Shown: positions 9,792 through 20,266, numbered from the stretch's first letter. The stretch is 64,000 bases of DNA from an uncultured Porphyromonadaceae bacterium (GCA_947175215.1 CAMWLR010000002.1:1-64000), one strand, 5' to 3'. Program-made: numbers and translations. The notes: generated by a model from the sequence alone, not told the origin.

Positions 9792-10130
9792 ATGGACTAC
9801 AAGAAGACAAACGCCCCGCTCAACACCGTCACCCGTGACATGATGGACCTCTGTAAAGACACCGGCAATGTCTATGAGACCGTCAGCATTATCGCCAAGC
9901 GAGCCAATCAGATCGCAGGCGAGATGAAGCATGAGCTCGACAAGAAGCTCCAGGAATTTGCTTCGCTCAACGATAACCTCGAGGAGATTTCTGAGAACCG
10001 CGAGCAGATCGAGATTTCGCGCTATTATGAAAAACTCCCCAAGCCCACCCTGATTGCTACACAGGAGTATATCGAGGGGAAAATCCACTACCGCAACCCG
10101 GCCAAAGAGCGTCTGTCGCTCGATGACTGA
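9792..10130 (+). CDS. rpoZ: Bacteroidetes-type DNA-directed RNA polymerase omega/Rpb6-like subunit
   Basis: 'DYKKTNAPLNTVTRDMMDLCKDTGNVYETVSIIAKRANQIAGEMKHEL' matches the recalled family pattern. Confidence 0.75.
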   Translation: MDYKKTNAPLNTVTRDMMDLCKDTGNVYETVSIIAKRANQIAGEMKHELDKKLQEFASLNDNLEEISENREQIEISRYYEKLPKPTLIATQEYIEGKIHYRNPAKERLSLDD

Positions 10131-10183
10131 TCCCTCTCATATACCGCATAAGATCAGAGAAATATAAAATTTGCGCGTAGGGT

Positions 10184-10214
10184 TTTGTCGTTTCGCGAAT
10201 ATTTCTTAACTTTG
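10184..10214 (+). promoter_or_regulatory. Bacteroidetes-type promoter upstream of rpsO
   Basis: TTTG (10184-10187), 19-nt spacer, TAACTTTG (10207-10214). Confidence 0.75.
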
Positions 10215-10274
10215 CGGTCGCTTTACAGCATTACACATATATTTTTTACTCACTTCTCAAATATCTCTGAAAGA

Positions 10275-10550
10275 ATGCATCTTAATTCTGACGAAAAAAT
10301 CGAGATCTTCGAGAAATACGGTAAGGGTAAGACTGACACTGGCTCACCTGAAGCGCAGATTGCATTGTTCTCGGTCCGTATTGCTCATTTGACTAACCAC
10401 CTCAAGTCAAATCACAAAGATCATACTACAGCTCGTGCCCTCAAGGCTCTCGTCGGCAAGCGTCGCCGTCTGCTTGATTACCTCATCAAGAAAGACATCA
10501 ACCGCTACCGCGCCATCATCGCCCAGAAGGAGCTCGGTATCCGCAAGTAA
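10275..10550 (+). CDS. rpsO: 30S ribosomal protein S15
   Basis: 'TGSPEAQIALFSVRIAHLTNHLKSNHKDHTTARALKALVGKRRRLLDYL'. Start set to MHLNSDEK. Confidence 0.97.
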   Translation: MHLNSDEKIEIFEKYGKGKTDTGSPEAQIALFSVRIAHLTNHLKSNHKDHTTARALKALVGKRRRLLDYLIKKDINRYRAIIAQKELGIRK

Positions 10551-10585
10551 TCTCATCGCGAGATAATTTGCAGTCAAACGACAAC

Positions 10586-10627
10586 AGCGCCCGTCACCTG
10601 TCTCAGGCCGACGGGCGCTCCGTTTTT
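10586..10627 (+). terminator. Rho-independent terminator of rpsO
   Basis: agcgcccgtc/gacgggcgct stem, then cc-gTTTTTg. Confidence 0.85.
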
Positions 10628-10661
10628 GTTACGGTTGGGTTGCCTTGGTAACGGGCTCAGC

Positions 10662-10692
10662 TTTGTAATCTCGCCAAAATCCCTTAAATTTG
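10662..10692 (+). promoter_or_regulatory. Bacteroidetes-type promoter
   Basis: TTTG (10662-10665), 19 nt, TAAATTTG (10685-10692), just before the CDS at 10714. Confidence 0.7.
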
Positions 10693-10713
10693 CATCGCAC
10701 TTGACCGTTTGCT

Positions 10714-11451
10714 ATGGCTGCTGATAACACTTTCCCCGATATACTCAAGCGACTAATGTCGCGAGGCTATTGCAGTTACCCCGAACTGCTGGTGGCTCTC
10801 GGGCGCGAGGGATGCTTCGCGCAATACCCTCCGCTGCAATATATGATGCAGGCGCTGCCACCCTCAGGGTTGTTGCCCAGGCTGATGTGCCTTGAGTCGT
10901 TGGGCGAGGCTATGCATATTGCCTGCGAGTTTACTAATATGACGGGCTTTGGCCGCGAGCCCTCGATTTACCTAATGTCAAGCTTTGCCTATGCTGCCGG
11001 GTTGTTGACCACCATGCCTATCGCGCCTCCGCTTCAGCAATACGTGCAAACGGCTGATAGCGCTGTGGTCTGCGAGCCCGGGGCAGTATATGCGCCGCAC
11101 GCATGGGATGCAAGGTTGACCACCGAGGAGAAATGCCGCCTGCTGACATCGCTTGTCACCGTCAACCGCGACAATGAGCGGCGGCTCGGGGTGAAAGTCG
11201 ACCGTGTGGCATGTGTGGGTATTGATAAATTCGGCTTTAAGTTGACCGCCGAGCTGTCACGACTCGACCTCGATGCGACGGGGGCGCTGTTTTATGCCGT
11301 TTATGACCGTGATTCGAAGATTGCAGACATCGGCGCGGTGGGTGTACTCTGTTATGACAGTGTGTCGCCGCTGCCGCGTATGGTGACTGTCAAGGTTTCC
11401 CCTCAGGATGTTTCGGCGATAATGATATTTTGGGAAGATGATGATCTCTGA
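10714..11451 (+). CDS. Conserved hypothetical protein in operon with an iron-type ABC transporter
   Basis: Promoter upstream and 14-nt overlap with the downstream permease ORF. No family recognised. Confidence 0.7.
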   Translation: MAADNTFPDILKRLMSRGYCSYPELLVALGREGCFAQYPPLQYMMQALPPSGLLPRLMCLESLGEAMHIACEFTNMTGFGREPSIYLMSSFAYAAGLLTTMPIAPPLQQYVQTADSAVVCEPGAVYAPHAWDARLTTEEKCRLLTSLVTVNRDNERRLGVKVDRVACVGIDKFGFKLTAELSRLDLDATGALFYAVYDRDSKIADIGAVGVLCYDSVSPLPRMVTVKVSPQDVSAIMIFWEDDDL

Positions 11452-12484
11452 GGGCGACATTACAAAACAACGTATGATGCGGCTGCTCCCCGCGGTGGCT
11501 GTTTTGTCAGTGGCGATGTTTGTGTCGCTGCTCTGTTTTGGCGCGGTCGAGGTGACGCTCTATGATTTGTGGCAGATGATAAGCGGGGGGCAACCGGGTG
11601 ATCAGACTGCATATCTTATCGTCACGCAGGTGCGTCTGCCGATGGCTTGCTGTGCATTCCTCTCGGGGATGGCCTTGGCGGTGGCCGGACTGCTGTTGCA
11701 GACGACATTCAACAATCCGCTTGCCGGTCCCTCTATTTTAGGAGTGTCGACTGGGGCATCGCTCGGAGTGGCCATTATGTTGCTGTTGCTCGGGGGTGGT
11801 ACGGCGGTTGGACTCGGGCGATACATAGGCGCTCTGGCCGGTGCAGTGGCCGGGTCAGGGGTCATGCTGCTGTTATTGTTGATCTTCTCGCGCCTGGTCA
11901 GGGGTAATGCCATGCTCCTTATCGTGGGTATACTGCTGGGTTATCTGGCGTCCTCGGCCATCTCGATACTCAATTTCTATGCCACCGAGGAGGGTGTGCA
12001 CTCATTTGTGATATGGGGTTTGGGCAGTTTCTCGGGGGTGACAACACAGGATCTCTGTTTTTTTGCACCGCTGATATTGATAGCCGTGGCTGCCTCATTC
12101 CTGCTGGTAAAGCCGCTCAACGCGCTCTTGCTCGGCGCTGACTATGCAGCATCTATGGGTGTCAATCTCAAGCGTGTACGCAATTGGTTGCTGATCATCT
12201 CGGGGGTACTTACGGCGGTGGTCACCGCATTCTGTGGCCCGATCGGCTTTCTGGGCTTGGTCATACCGCATGTGGCACGTCTGACACTCGCCACCTCAAA
12301 TCATCAACGGCTGTTGCCGGCAACGGCCCTGTGGGGCGGTTTAGCCGGACTGCTCTGTGCCTGCATTTCGGTCTTTGCCGGTGGCGGTGGGATTCTCCCC
12401 GTCAACGCCATTACCCCGCTGTTGTCGATACCTATTATAATGTATGTGGTGATAAACCGCAATAAACTTAGCTATTTCAGATGA
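11438..12484 (+). CDS. FecCD-family ABC transporter permease (iron siderophore/cobalamin type)
   Basis: 'VRLPMACCAFLSGMALAVAGLLLQTTFNNPLAGPSILGVSTGASLG' and 'GPIGFLGLVIPHVAR'. Confidence 0.93.
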   Translation: MMISEGDITKQRMMRLLPAVAVLSVAMFVSLLCFGAVEVTLYDLWQMISGGQPGDQTAYLIVTQVRLPMACCAFLSGMALAVAGLLLQTTFNNPLAGPSILGVSTGASLGVAIMLLLLGGGTAVGLGRYIGALAGAVAGSGVMLLLLLIFSRLVRGNAMLLIVGILLGYLASSAISILNFYATEEGVHSFVIWGLGSFSGVTTQDLCFFAPLILIAVAASFLLVKPLNALLLGADYAASMGVNLKRVRNWLLIISGVLTAVVTAFCGPIGFLGLVIPHVARLTLATSNHQRLLPATALWGGLAGLLCACISVFAGGGGILPVNAITPLLSIPIIMYVVINRNKLSYFR

Positions 12485-13299
12485 ACGACCCTCTGCTGAG
12501 ACTCAAAAATGTTGCGCTGGGATATAATGCCAACCCACTGTATACCGGGGTCAATCTGACCGCCGGTGAGGGTGAGCTCGTCTCACTGTTGGGCGCTAAC
12601 GGTGCGGGCAAGTCGACCTTGCTGCATTGCATTACCGGCCAACTCGCCCCACTGGCGGGTAGGGTGGAGATCGCGGGGCGTGATATTGCCGGCATACCTA
12701 AACACCGATTGGCACGGTTGGTAAGTATCGTCACGACCGGTAAGGAGATGGCCGGGGGATTGACAGTAAACGAACTGGTATCGCTCGGGCGACAGCCTCA
12801 TACTGGTTTTTTCGGACGTTTGTCGCGTCGAGACCGCGAGATAGTCGACGAGGCTCTCGCGGCGGTGGGGATGTCAGAGTTTGCTGACCGCATGGTCGCC
12901 ACGTTGTCAGACGGCGAGCGGCAGAAGGTGATGATTGCGCGGGCTTTGGCTCAGGAGACTCCCGTGATGGCACTTGACGAGCCTACGGCATTTCTTGATG
13001 TAGCCTCGCGTCTCGAGACGATGCAATTATTGGCCCGTCTGGCGCGCACCGAGGGTAAAGCGGTGATTGTGTCGACTCATGATGTCAGTTCGGCTTTGCG
13101 CCTGTCGGGGCGGTTGTGGATGATAGTGGATAATGACAGTCGTGGAGTCGGGGGTGACTGTAATAGAGAAATAATCGACGGGACACCCCGCGAGATGATA
13201 AAGACAGACGCCCTCGGCAAGTTGTTCCGCGGGCGTCGTGTACAGTTTTCTCCCGAGGCGATGGACTTTATCCCCTCGGGGTATGGTAAGGATTTATAA
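12481..13299 (+). CDS. ABC transporter ATP-binding protein (FecE/BtuD type)
   Basis: Walker A 'GANGAGKSTL', signature 'LSDGERQKVMIARAL', Walker B 'VMALDEP'. 4-nt overlap with the permease. Confidence 0.94.
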   Translation: MNDPLLRLKNVALGYNANPLYTGVNLTAGEGELVSLLGANGAGKSTLLHCITGQLAPLAGRVEIAGRDIAGIPKHRLARLVSIVTTGKEMAGGLTVNELVSLGRQPHTGFFGRLSRRDREIVDEALAAVGMSEFADRMVATLSDGERQKVMIARALAQETPVMALDEPTAFLDVASRLETMQLLARLARTEGKAVIVSTHDVSSALRLSGRLWMIVDNDSRGVGGDCNREIIDGTPREMIKTDALGKLFRGRRVQFSPEAMDFIPSGYGKDL

Positions 13300-13827
13300 G
13301 GGAGCGTTATCGGGGTCGGTGTACCATTTTGAGTAGAATAGATAGTTGCGGGCGATCTTTTCGTTGAGCTCGCGTGATTTCTCCGGTTCCATCATCTTGA
13401 CAAATTTGGCGGGTGCGCCGGCCCACATCTCGTGGGGGCCGATCTTTGTCTTTGACAGCACCACCGAGCCCGCTGCCACAAGCGCCCCCTCGCCGACCTC
13501 GGCGTCATCCATGACTATCGCGCCCATGCCGATGAGGGCGAAGTCGTGAATCTTGCAGCCGTGCAGAGTGACGTTATGACCGATAGAGACATCGTTGCCG
13601 ATTTCGATGGTAGATTTCTGATAGAGGGTGTGCAACACCGAGCCGTCCTGGATATTGACGCGGTGGCCGATGCGTATTGAGTTGACATCACCGCGCAAGA
13701 CGGTGTTAAACCATACCGAACATTCATCGCCCATCTCGACGTCACCCACAACGGTGGCGTTTTCGGCTAAGAAGCAGTCGCGGCCGATCTTAGGGGTAAA
13801 GCCGCGCAGAGGTATTATGAGTGCCAT
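13294..13827 (-). CDS. Gamma carbonic anhydrase family protein (left-handed beta-helix)
   Basis: 'NVTLHGCKIHDFALIGMGAIVMDDAEVGEGALVAAGSVV', hexapeptide repeats. Confidence 0.93.
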   Translation of the reverse strand: MALIIPLRGFTPKIGRDCFLAENATVVGDVEMGDECSVWFNTVLRGDVNSIRIGHRVNIQDGSVLHTLYQKSTIEIGNDVSIGHNVTLHGCKIHDFALIGMGAIVMDDAEVGEGALVAAGSVVLSKTKIGPHEMWAGAPAKFVKMMEPEKSRELNEKIARNYLFYSKWYTDPDNAPL

Positions 13828-13842
13828 TATTATTGGTCGTGA

Positions 13843-15630
13843 TTATTTCAGTAGGGGGAGTGTTTTTTTACGCAGCCAATCTTTCTGTGCGTCATTGAGA
13901 CGCGGTGACAGGCGGTTGTAAACCTCTTCGTGATAACCGTTGACCCAGTTTATCTCCTCTCGGGTCATGATCGAGGTGTCAAAGAGCGAGCGATCCCAGG
14001 GGAAGAGGGTCACGGGCTCGAAGCGGTAGAAGCGGCCGAACTCGGTGGTGAATGCGTCAACCGTCAGCACGAGATTCTCGCACCGGATGCCGTATGCACC
14101 TGCGCGGTAGAGGCCCGGCTCGTTTGACGTCAGCATGCCCGGCTTGAGGGCGACGGGGACATGATTGAGGCGAATGCTCTGCGGACCCTCGTGCACATTC
14201 AGGAAGTGGCCTACGCCGTGGCCTGTGCCGTGGAGATAACTCAATCCCTCTTTCCAGAGAAATTGGCGGGCGAGTGAGTCGAGCTGGTCGCCGCGTGTAC
14301 CCTCGGGGAAGATGGCTGTGGCCAGTGCGATATGACCTTTCATTACTAATGTGAAGTCATGACGTTGAGCCTCAGTGGTCGGTCCGACGGCTATCGTGCG
14401 TGTGATGTCGGTCGTGCCGTCGAGATATTGTGCGCCGGAGTCGATGAGCAGCAGCCCCTCGGGATTGACGGTAACCGATGACTCGGGAGTAGCCGAATAA
14501 TGGACGATAGCTCCGTGAGGTCCATACCCCGCGATGGTCTCAAATGACTCATCTATATACAGCTCTTGCTGTGAGCGATACTCGGTGAGGATGTCGGCGA
14601 CATCGAGTTCGGTCAGCGGTTCACCGGTGGCGAGACGTCTCTCGATCTCCATGAATGCACCCACGAGTGCCACGCCGTCTTTCTCCATAGCGTTGCGGAT
14701 ACCTGCAATCTGAGTGCTGTTCTTTACCGACTTCATCATCGGTATGGGTGATGCGCCGGCTACGGCCCTTCCCCCAAGAGCGTCTACGATGCGGTATGCC
14801 GTGCGGGGTGCTTCATATAATACTGTTGCCGATGCGGGCAGTTGGGCGAGGAATGTCAGCAGAGAGTCGTAAGGGGCGGTCTTGACATTGGCTGCCGCGA
14901 GGAAGTCGCTGATCTCGGGGGTGAGTTTCTCCTCTTTGATAAAAAGTACCGACAGAGCGGGGGAGAGGAACAAGAAGCCCGTAGCAACGGGGTTACAGCT
15001 CACATCTGATGATCTTACGTTGAGCGTCCAGGCGAGTTCGGCAAGGTCAGAGATCAGTATACTCTCTGCGCCCTGCTCTTTGATAGCGGCGAGGATAGAC
15101 GTGATTTTGTCTGCCGCGCTCTTGCCGGCATATTTCTCGTCATGGAGATAGAGCGGAGCATCGGGCAGGTCGGGACGGTCTTGCCAGATAATGTCAATGG
15201 GCGCAAACAGAGGGTCGAGCTGCAGACCGTGTTTCTCGAGCGATGATTTCAGGGTGACGACATCCGTGGCTGGAAACAGCAAGCCGTCAATACCTACGGT
15301 TGAACCTTTAACAAGATGCCCGATGAGATATTGAGGTATGGAGGGGGTGTCGGGGAGTCCCTCTTTCATTAACACTATGCCGGTGTCGGCGAGCTGCTCG
15401 CCGGCCTGCAGGAAGTAGCGCGAGTCAGTCCATAGCAGTGCTTCGCGATCGGTGATGACCAATGTCCCGGCTGACCCGGTGAATCCGCTCAGCCAGCGGC
15501 GTACCTGCCAGTGAGATGCGATATACTCACCTAAATGGGGGTCTGTCTGGGGGATGACGGCAGCCGATACTCCCGCTTTCTTCATTTCGTTGCGAAACGC
15601 CGTCAGGCGTCCGGTGATAATCTCTTTCAT
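13843..15630 (-). CDS. Aminopeptidase P family protein (M24)
   Basis: 'LLIDSGAQYLDGTTDITRTIAVG' and 'HGTGHGVGHFLNVHEGPQ' metal-binding motifs. Confidence 0.95.
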   Translation of the reverse strand: MKEIITGRLTAFRNEMKKAGVSAAVIPQTDPHLGEYIASHWQVRRWLSGFTGSAGTLVITDREALLWTDSRYFLQAGEQLADTGIVLMKEGLPDTPSIPQYLIGHLVKGSTVGIDGLLFPATDVVTLKSSLEKHGLQLDPLFAPIDIIWQDRPDLPDAPLYLHDEKYAGKSAADKITSILAAIKEQGAESILISDLAELAWTLNVRSSDVSCNPVATGFLFLSPALSVLFIKEEKLTPEISDFLAAANVKTAPYDSLLTFLAQLPASATVLYEAPRTAYRIVDALGGRAVAGASPIPMMKSVKNSTQIAGIRNAMEKDGVALVGAFMEIERRLATGEPLTELDVADILTEYRSQQELYIDESFETIAGYGPHGAIVHYSATPESSVTVNPEGLLLIDSGAQYLDGTTDITRTIAVGPTTEAQRHDFTLVMKGHIALATAIFPEGTRGDQLDSLARQFLWKEGLSYLHGTGHGVGHFLNVHEGPQSIRLNHVPVALKPGMLTSNEPGLYRAGAYGIRCENLVLTVDAFTTEFGRFYRFEPVTLFPWDRSLFDTSIMTREEINWVNGYHEEVYNRLSPRLNDAQKDWLRKKTLPLLK

Positions 15631-15841
15631 ATATTATGAGGTGTTTTCGAGCTTTATTCAGAATGCAAATATACGATTTTTTCGTCATGCGCATAGCGGG
15701 TATAGGATATTTGTTTGGCCTGAGCGGGCCGGGAATAACGAAAGTTGTTGATTTGGAGCATACTAATTACATCATAGTCAAGCCCGGTTTAACCGTTGCA
15801 CAAAAAGTTTGATGAAAATGATAATTTTTTTGTCAGAAAAT

Positions 15842-15872
15842 TTTGTCAATTCAAAAACTCGTCGTAACTTTG
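15842..15872 (+). promoter_or_regulatory. Bacteroidetes-type promoter for tRNA/tuf operon
   Basis: TTTG (15842-15845), 19 nt, TAACTTTG (15865-15872). Confidence 0.75.
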
Positions 15873-15954
15873 CACCGCAAATGAGACGGAAACCCCGCTG
15901 AAACGCTTAAAGATTCAATGATTTTTCCTCTCGATTATTTAGAACTTTGACAAT

Positions 15955-16028
15955 GCCTCTTTAGCTCAGTTGGCCAGAGCACGTGATTTGTAATCTCGGG
16001 GTCGTTGGTTCGAATCCGACAAGAGGCT
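15955..16028 (+). tRNA. tRNA-Thr(TGT)
   Basis: Acceptor gcctctt/aagaggc; anticodon loop ttTGTaa; T-arm ggttcgaatcc. Confidence 0.92.
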
Positions 16029-16065
16029 CAGTTATTTTGCATTTGGAAATCTAATTTCGCTATAA

Positions 16066-16147
16066 GGGCGTGTTCCAGAGTGGCCAAATGGGGCAGACTG
16101 TAAATCTGCTGGCTATGCCTTCGGTGGTTCGAATCCATCCGCGCCCA
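16066..16147 (+). tRNA. tRNA-Tyr(GTA)
   Basis: Acceptor gggcgtg/cgcgccc, anticodon loop ctGTAaa, long variable arm. Confidence 0.93.
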
Positions 16148-16206
16148 CAATATTTCCCTTTCGCATTCCCCGGCTTCCGGGCCGAGGTTGCCAAAGTTCT
16201 TAAAAT

Positions 16207-16279
16207 GCGGAAGTAGCTCAGTTGATAGAGCATCAGCCTTCCAAGCTGAGGGTCGCGAGTTTGAGCCTCGTCTTCCGCT
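16207..16279 (+). tRNA. tRNA-Gly(TCC)
   Basis: Acceptor gcggaag/cttccgc, anticodon loop ctTCCaa. Confidence 0.93.
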
Positions 16280-16331
16280 CTATTGCCGAGGGTTTTCTTC
16301 CTCAGATGCCGGTTAAATCCGGAATTTTTTT

Positions 16332-16403
<72 letters not shown>

Positions 16404-16670
16404 CTCTTAACACCTGATAGCCCCGGAAGTGCCTGTCATTCCCGTGGCAATTCGGCTGAAAAGACCTCAAGGTTTGCGCTTGTCTCACGCATCGCGCCGC
16501 CTCAGGTAAGTCGCCAATCGTTGTCAGTTTCGTCGGTATAGTCCGGCGGTCGCCTCTCTCAGACAAGAGGCCGAGCATGCTAACTGACGGTTGGCTTTCT
16601 GCGCTAAAACCGATTTGTCGGTCAAGTGCAAATAATGATTCTAATCACCAAAAATAGTTTATAGCAAGTT

Positions 16671-17855
16671 ATGGCTAAAGAGAAATTCGAAAGAACCAAA
16701 CCGCATGTTAACATCGGTACCATCGGTCACGTTGACCACGGTAAAACCACTCTGACCGCTGCGATCACCACCGTGCTCGCTAAGGCCGGCCTCTCAGAGG
16801 TTAAGTCGTTCGACCAGATCGACAACGCACCCGAGGAGAAAGAGCGTGGTATCACCATCAACACCGCTCACGTTGAGTACGAGACCAAAAACCGCCACTA
16901 CGCTCACGTTGACTGCCCGGGTCACGCTGACTACGTTAAGAACATGGTTACCGGTGCCGCTCAGATGGACGGCGCTATCATCGTGGTAGCTGCTACCGAC
17001 GGTCCTATGCCTCAGACCCGCGAGCACATCCTTCTCGCCCGTCAGGTGAACGTTCCCCGTCTGGTTGTGTTCCTCAACAAGTGCGACATGGTTGACGACG
17101 AGGAAATGCTCGAACTCGTTGAGATGGAAATGCGCGAACTCCTCTCAGCCTATGAATACGATGGCGACGAGACTCCCATCATCCGCGGTTCTGCCCTCGG
17201 TGCCCTCAACGGCGAGCCCGAGTGGGAAGCCAAAGTTATGGAGCTCATGGATGCTGTCGACAACTGGATTCCCCTGCCTCCCCGCGATATCGACAAACCT
17301 TTCCTTATGCCTGTTGAGGACGTGTTCTCAATCACCGGTCGTGGTACCGTAGCTACCGGCCGTATCGAGACAGGTATCGTTAAGGTTGGTGACGAAGTTC
17401 AGATCATGGGTCTCGGCGCTGACATGAAGTCTACCGTAACAGGTGTCGAAATGTTCCGCAAGCTCCTCGATCAGGGTGAAGCCGGTGACAACGTTGGTCT
17501 CCTCCTCCGCGGTATCGACAAGAAAGACATCAAGCGCGGTATGGTAATCTGCCACCCCGGTGTCGTTAAGCCCCACTCTAAGTTCAAGGCTTCTGTCTAC
17601 ATCCTCAAGAAAGAGGAGGGTGGCCGTCACACTCCGTTCCACAACCACTATCGTCCCCAGTTCTACATCCGTACACTTGACGTTACCGGTGAGATCACTC
17701 TTCCCGAAGGTGTAGAAATGGTTATGCCCGGCGACCACGTTGAGATCATCGTTGACCTCATCACTCCGGTTGCTTGCGACCAGGGTCTCCGTTTCGCTAT
17801 CCGCGAAGGTGGCCGTACCGTTGGTTCGGGTCAGATCACCGAAATCCTCGACTAA
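16671..17855 (+). CDS. tuf: Elongation factor Tu
   Basis: '[24 protein letters not shown]', near-universal EF-Tu sequence. Confidence 0.99.
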   Translation: MAKEKFERTKPHVNIGTIGHVDHGKTTLTAAITTVLAKAGLSEVKSFDQIDNAPEEKERGITINTAHVEYETKNRHYAHVDCPGHADYVKNMVTGAAQMDGAIIVVAATDGPMPQTREHILLARQVNVPRLVVFLNKCDMVDDEEMLELVEMEMRELLSAYEYDGDETPIIRGSALGALNGEPEWEAKVMELMDAVDNWIPLPPRDIDKPFLMPVEDVFSITGRGTVATGRIETGIVKVGDEVQIMGLGADMKSTVTGVEMFRKLLDQGEAGDNVGLLLRGIDKKDIKRGMVICHPGVVKPHSKFKASVYILKKEEGGRHTPFHNHYRPQFYIRTLDVTGEITLPEGVEMVMPGDHVEIIVDLITPVACDQGLRFAIREGGRTVGSGQITEILD

Positions 17856-17950
17856 TCACTCAAGGTCTAAGTACCTGACAGTATAAAGTCATAAAATCTG
17901 AAGGCGTAGCCCGCGGGCGAGCCTCAAGGATGCGCTTTCAGATTCTTAAT

Positions 17951-18023
17951 ACGGGTTTAGCTCAGTTGGTAGAGCACTGGTCTCCAAAACCAGGTGTCGG
18001 GAGTTCGAGTCTCTCAACCCGTG
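17951..18023 (+). tRNA. tRNA-Trp(CCA)
   Basis: Acceptor acgggtt/aacccgt, anticodon loop ctCCAaa, located tuf-trnW-secE. Confidence 0.95.
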
Positions 18024-18037
18024 CTAAAAGATCGCAA

Positions 18038-18238
18038 ATGAAAAAATTGAAATTACTTACGAGCATTGAGGAGTCTTACGACGAACTTCGTTATAAGACT
18101 TCCTGGCCTACCAAGACGCAGTTGATCAAGAGCGCCTGCATCGTGATGCTTGCTTCCGTTATTATCGCACTGATAATTTTAGTCATGGATCAGGTGGTCG
18201 AAAATCTTATGCACTTCATTTATAGTCTCCACAAGTAA
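18038..18238 (+). CDS. secE: Preprotein translocase subunit SecE
   Basis: 'SYDELRYKTSWPTKTQLIKSACIVMLASVIIALIILVMD'. Start at 18038; the longer ORF reads through tRNA-Trp. Confidence 0.95.
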   Translation: MKKLKLLTSIEESYDELRYKTSWPTKTQLIKSACIVMLASVIIALIILVMDQVVENLMHFIYSLHK

Positions 18239-18259
18239 TCTTTTTTTAGTTAGGTCGAG

Positions 18260-18847
18260 ATGTCTGAAAAGAACACCGAAATATCTTCGCTTAAGAAATC
18301 GGCTTCCCGTAAGGCTTGGTACGTGTTGCGTGCCATCTCGGGGAAGGAGGCCAAGGTCAAGGAGCTCCTCGACGGAGCTATCAAGAACACTGACCTCGGC
18401 AACCATGTCTTTCAGGTGCTTATACCTACCGAAAAGGTTCTCACGGTCAAGAACGGGAAGAAGGTTGTCAAAGAGCGCAATCTCTACTCGGGCTATGTCT
18501 TTGTAGAGGCTGAGCTTATCGGAGAGGTAGTGCACGAGCTTACTAACACAACCAATGTTATCGACTTCCTTAAAGGACGTGGCAAGGACGCTAAGCCCGA
18601 GCCGTTGCGCGAGAGCGAGGTTATGAGAATGCTCGGCACAGCCGACGAGATCAACGAGAATATCGAGGAGGGTGTCAACGACTACATGGTCGGTGAGACT
18701 GTCAAGGTCAACTATGGCGCTTTCAACGGTTTCAACGGTAAGATCACAGAGGTCTTCCCCGATAAGAAGAAGTTAAAGGTAAGTGTCCGCATCTTCGGAC
18801 GTGAGACACCCCTTGAACTTGAGAACTCACAGGTCGAGAGAGAGTGA
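18260..18847 (+). CDS. nusG: Transcription termination/antitermination protein NusG
   Basis: 'KAWYVLRAISGKEAKVKELL' N-terminus and C-terminal KOW 'GETVKVNYGAFNGFNGKI'. Confidence 0.97.
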   Translation: MSEKNTEISSLKKSASRKAWYVLRAISGKEAKVKELLDGAIKNTDLGNHVFQVLIPTEKVLTVKNGKKVVKERNLYSGYVFVEAELIGEVVHELTNTTNVIDFLKGRGKDAKPEPLRESEVMRMLGTADEINENIEEGVNDYMVGETVKVNYGAFNGFNGKITEVFPDKKKLKVSVRIFGRETPLELENSQVERE

Positions 18848-19111
18848 TCTCAATCATCATCAGATAATTCGCACGGATCAAAGCAAACTTTCTGACGTAA
18901 CAGAGATAGAAGATTGCCTGCCGCGCGAAATATTTGTGTGAATATCCGGTGAGTAGCGACAATGAGGCTTTGGGCGGGTGAACGCCCGGTCGGCGGTCGG
19001 TTTTTGTAAGTATGGCGCTTTGCCGGAGGGTCTTCTCGAGTTGGTTACGCATCTCACAGAGCCCGCTAACGGATAGGCGCGTTTCGTTAAATAAATAAAG
19101 CTTTAATCACA

Positions 19112-19555
19112 ATGGCAAAAGAAATTGCTGGACAGATCAAATTGCAGATCAAAGGTGGTGCTGCCAATCCCTCGCCCCCAGTAGGTCCTGCCCTGGGTTC
19201 TAAGGGTATCAACATCATGGAGTTTTGCAAGCAATTCAATGCCCGCACCCAGGACAAGGCCGGTAAGGTACTTCCCGTAGTAATCACTTACTACACCGAC
19301 AAGAGCTTTGATTTTGTCGTGAAGACTCCCCCGGTAGCTATCCAGCTGCTCGAGGCCTCAAAGGCCAAGAAAGGCTCGGCTCAGCCCAACCGTAACAAGG
19401 TAGCTGAGGTGACCTGGGATCAGGTAAAAGAGATCGCTACTGACAAAATGCCCGATTTGAACTGTTTTACCGTTGACTCGGCCATGAAAATGGTTGCCGG
19501 TACTGCCAGGAGCATGGGTATCACCGTTAAGGGTGCTTTCCCCGAAAACAACTAA
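19112..19555 (+). CDS. rplK: 50S ribosomal protein L11
   Basis: '[38 protein letters not shown]'. Confidence 0.99.
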   Translation: MAKEIAGQIKLQIKGGAANPSPPVGPALGSKGINIMEFCKQFNARTQDKAGKVLPVVITYYTDKSFDFVVKTPPVAIQLLEASKAKKGSAQPNRNKVAEVTWDQVKEIATDKMPDLNCFTVDSAMKMVAGTARSMGITVKGAFPENN

Positions 19556-19570
19556 TAAACTTCAATTGAC

Positions 19571-20266
19571 ATGGGAAAACTTACTAAGAATCAGAAGTTA
19601 GCTTTATCGAAGATTGAAGCCGGGAAGGCATACTCCCTCGCTGAGGCCGCAGAAAAGGTAAAGGAAACCAACTACGCCAAGTTCGACGCTTCGTTTGATA
19701 TTGACGTCCGTCTGGGTGTCGATCCCCGTAAGGCCAATCAGATGGTCCGCGGAGTCGTTACACTTCCTCACGGTACAGGCAAGCAGGTTCGCGTACTCGT
19801 GCTCTGTACTCCCGACCAGGAGAGTGCTGCCAAGGCAGCCGGAGCTGACTATGTCGGCCTCGATGAATATATTGAGAAGATCAAGGGTGGATGGACTGAC
19901 ATCGACGTCATCATCACCCAGCCCGCCATCATGGGTAAGATCGGTGCTCTGGGGCGTATCCTCGGTCCGCGCGGTCTGATGCCTAACCCCAAGAGCGGCA
20001 CTGTAACCCCCGATGTTGCTAAGGCAGTCGAGGAGGTTAAGAAGGGTAAGATCGACTTCAAGGTAGATAAGAACGGTATCGTTCACACCTCAATCGGCAA
20101 GGTGTCATTCACACCCCAGCAGATGAAGGAGAATGCCAAGGAGTTTATCAACACTCTGATCAAGCTCAAGCCTGCAACCGCCAAGGGAACTTATATCAAG
20201 AGTATCTACGTTTCGAGCACAATGGGCCCCGGCATCAAAGTCGACTCTAAAACCATTGACGAATAA
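19571..20266 (+). CDS. rplA: 50S ribosomal protein L1
   Basis: '[19 protein letters not shown]'. Confidence 0.99.
   Translation: MGKLTKNQKLALSKIEAGKAYSLAEAAEKVKETNYAKFDASFDIDVRLGVDPRKANQMVRGVVTLPHGTGKQVRVLVLCTPDQESAAKAAGADYVGLDEYIEKIKGGWTDIDVIITQPAIMGKIGALGRILGPRGLMPNPKSGTVTPDVAKAVEEVKKGKIDFKVDKNGIVHTSIGKVSFTPQQMKENAKEFINTLIKLKPATAKGTYIKSIYVSSTMGPGIKVDSKTIDE

Noticed and set aside
17930-18037. N-terminal extension of the secE ORF
   Set aside because: Reads through tRNA-Trp ('AQLVEHWSPKPGVGSSSLSTRA'). SecE starts at 18038.
19604-20086. Long antisense ORFs in rpl and rpoB/rpoC genes
   Set aside because: High-GC third-position bias in strongly expressed genes opens antisense frames; no recognisable motifs.
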